From Diploscapter coronatus (Eukaryota > Nematoda > Chromadorea > Rhabditida > Rhabditidae), in the NCBI GenBank assembly GCA_964036155.1, contig OZ038423.1:5533249-5597248 (forward strand): 64,000 nucleotides of DNA. The letters run 5' to 3'. The notes beneath the pieces were generated by a model. It saw only the letters and a program-made list of their open reading frames with translations, was not told where the DNA came from and did not search any database. The translations under genes and the position numbers were made by a program. Position 1 is the stretch's first letter. Each line of letters opens with the position of its first letter. Shown here in pieces: positions 62,122 through 64,000 of the stretch.

Positions 62122-63250
62122 ATGGTATACGGCTGTAAAAATTCCTGTGTCAAGCTATTATTTTTCTTCTCCAATTTGCTCATTTGCATTTTCGGCGGAC
62201 TGATTTTCGGATTTTCTCTCTGGGCGAATTTGGATCACGATTTCGGCAGTCGGTTAGCAGAGTTCATCAAGAACATCGATGGAGCCGACCATGCTCATCT
62301 CAACGATATCGCTAAAGTGAGATCGATGTTTCTTTTTCTTCATTTGTTTTTCATCTCTGCATTTTAGTACCAAGCATCGCTCTGGCTGCTTGTCGGTGTT
62401 GGAGCCCTGCTCTTCTTCGTCGGCTTCCTGGGCTGTTGCGGAGCTGCTTGCGAGTCTCCGGTTTTGCTCGGACTGGTATGTATGATCCAATACTTGGATG
62501 GAATATCGAATTTCTTTGAATGAAACATCGTTTCCCGAAATCCTCTCAATACATATCTTGAATGGGTGTGGGAAAATATTTATTAAAATTTGCACTTATA
62601 GCAAGAAAATGGAACAGGATTCAGTACTCCAATGTTCTATCATGGAGTTACTTTTTCGATTTGATAAATACATTTATTAGCATCATCAGAAAATTTAATA
62701 AATGAAAAGCAAAAAAAGTGCAATAATGCAATTCTAAATTTCAGTTTTTCTTCATCGTGATTGTCCTGACAGCCATCGAAATTGGAGCGACTGTATTCGC
62801 CATTGCGAACCGTGAGAAGTTCATTCAAGCAGTGCAAGACGTACGAATTTGATAGTTTCTTCGCTGCGAAATGACTTCAATACGTAATTTCAGGTGCTGG
62901 AACGGTCGTCTGGTAGTGTGGAAATGCGAAGGAACATTCTACCGATTCAGGACGTGTTCCAGTGCTGCGGAGCCACTGCATCGACGAAGCCGACGTACAT
63001 TTCTGATGGCCTCTGCAAAGGAAAGGAGGGATATGTAAGGATGATCTTCGCTAAATGATTCATGATAAATCTGATTATCTGATTGCAGGATGACTGCTTC
63101 ACTCGAATTTCTGAAATGGTCGAATCTTCGGGAGAGGTGATCGTCATTATCGCCGTGGTGCTGTTGGCCATCGAGCTCTTCTCGCTGATCTTCTCCTGCG
63201 TCCTCTGCAGAGCTTCCAAGGAAGTTCGATATGCTAACTATTACTCGTAG
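62122..63250 (+). CDS. Tetraspanin
   Basis: Exons 62122-62316, 62368-62475, 62745-62840, 62894-63034 and 63089-63250 (TAG) all join in phase 0 and give 233 residues. Four membrane segments: LLFFFSNLLICIFGGLIFGF; SLWLLVGVGALLFFVGFLGC (with the typical GCCG turn); FFFIVIVLTAIEIGATVFAI; VIVIIAVVLLAIELFSLIFS. The large extracellular loop between TM3 and TM4 has the family CCG motif (VFQCCGAT) and further Cys (GLCKGK, DDCFT). The cytoplasmic tail is RASKEVRYANYYS. Tetraspanins organise membrane microdomains with integrins and proteases; the specific worm tsp orthologue cannot be named. An acceptor (TTTCCAG) ends three bases before the ATG, suggesting SL trans-splicing. Confidence 0.95.
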
Positions 63251-64000
63251 AGTATTTATGAAAAGATTCCTTAACTTTTATTGAGTCATTGAGTTAAAAG
63301 AGATGTTTTTGACTTCTTGCTTTTTCAACTCAATTTCTTCAAAACGTAATCTGGACAGAAGTTATAAAAATGTTGTCCGAAATCTTCACAATAACGTGTT
63401 CCATTGAAAGTTATTCGGCACACAACATTTTTGGATTCCAATTTGTTCGTTTTTGTATACATGAAATTTCATTATCAAGGCGGTGTTGTGTGCCATTTCA
63501 TAAACTTCGCATTTATGAATTATTCCTATCCTATAAAGTCGGTATTTACTCATCGCATTTCAAACGTTTTATACGAGTTTATTGATAATTTTTATCAAAA
63601 ATTTCGAGGAATTGATATCGACTTTATTTTAACAAATCAATAATCTACTCATCCATGGCTTCAGATGATGAAATTTATTTTTTTTATGAAAAGGTAACCT
63701 TATTAACTCAATCATCTTTCTTCATATAATCCTAGACACTAGAAGATTTTTCTATGATTTCAGCAAAATTGAAGCCACAAATAGTTTGATACGTTGTATT
63801 TTCATCCTCGTATGAATACATTGTGATCTAATTGTAAATTTGTTTATTCTTACATTCCTTCTTTCCAACTTCACACATCGAGAATTATATTTTTAAAATT
63901 GCAAGAAATTTTAATCGTGGCATTGACATGGAACAAATTGTCGATAGAAATTTCTATTTTATGTCGAATTGAAAAAGCACTACTAGTTCGTATGCTTTTT
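63251..64000. other. Downstream of the tetraspanin, nothing recognised
   Basis: AT-rich 3' flank. The short plus ORFs have no motif. No clear AATAAA was found close to the stop. Confidence 0.4.

Overview
The window is nematode nuclear DNA, most likely from the order Rhabditida. It is AT-rich, its genes are split by short introns with TTTCAG/TTAG acceptors, and several start codons lie a few bases after a strong splice acceptor, as expected for spliced-leader trans-splicing. Gene content agrees: a RecQ5 helicase, an Ig/FN3 receptor with a possible nematode DB module, a nematode-type FkbM methyltransferase, a Golgi carbohydrate sulfotransferase, a small secreted MIG-18-like fibronectin-I protein and a tetraspanin. 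No prokaryotic, organellar, rRNA or CRISPR features were seen. All gene models were assembled by eye from splice signals, reading phase and protein motifs; none was checked against RNA or a database.

Layout. 1-3.65 kb is repeat DNA: SINE-like pieces, a palindrome, a Helitron-like end and a dead Tc1 transposase. 4.77-15.5 kb (minus) is an Ig-FN3-FN3-Ig protein with a roughly 4.4-kb first large intron full of foldback elements. 15.8-18.5 kb is a hAT-like foldback abutted by a tRNA-derived SINE. 18.7-26.2 kb (plus) is the FkbM methyltransferase, eight exons whose third intron (4.1 kb) holds an apparently perfect 360-bp-arm palindrome. 26.6-35.4 kb is mainly nested foldback and Tc1-like DNA, with one unrecognised three-exon minus-strand gene at 28.4-28.8 kb. 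35.9-40.3 kb (plus) is a sulfotransferase with one apparent frameshift. 40.3-43.0 kb is again repeats, including a 1.68-kb palindrome. 43.0-48.0 kb (minus) is a complete 19-exon RecQ5 helicase. 49.6-51.0 kb (plus), divergent from it, is the MIG-18-like gene. 51.0-62.1 kb has small foldbacks but no gene I can support. 62.1-63.25 kb (plus) is the tetraspanin.

The genes do not form an evident pathway. Receptor, secreted FN-I protein, sulfotransferase, methyltransferase and tetraspanin all belong to the cell surface or secretory route; RecQ5 is nuclear. The striking property of the window is the amount of inverted-repeat DNA between 10 and 43 kb, and a recurring two-hairpin/CTAG structure that looks like a Helitron 3' end whose stems differ in sequence but keep their pairing.
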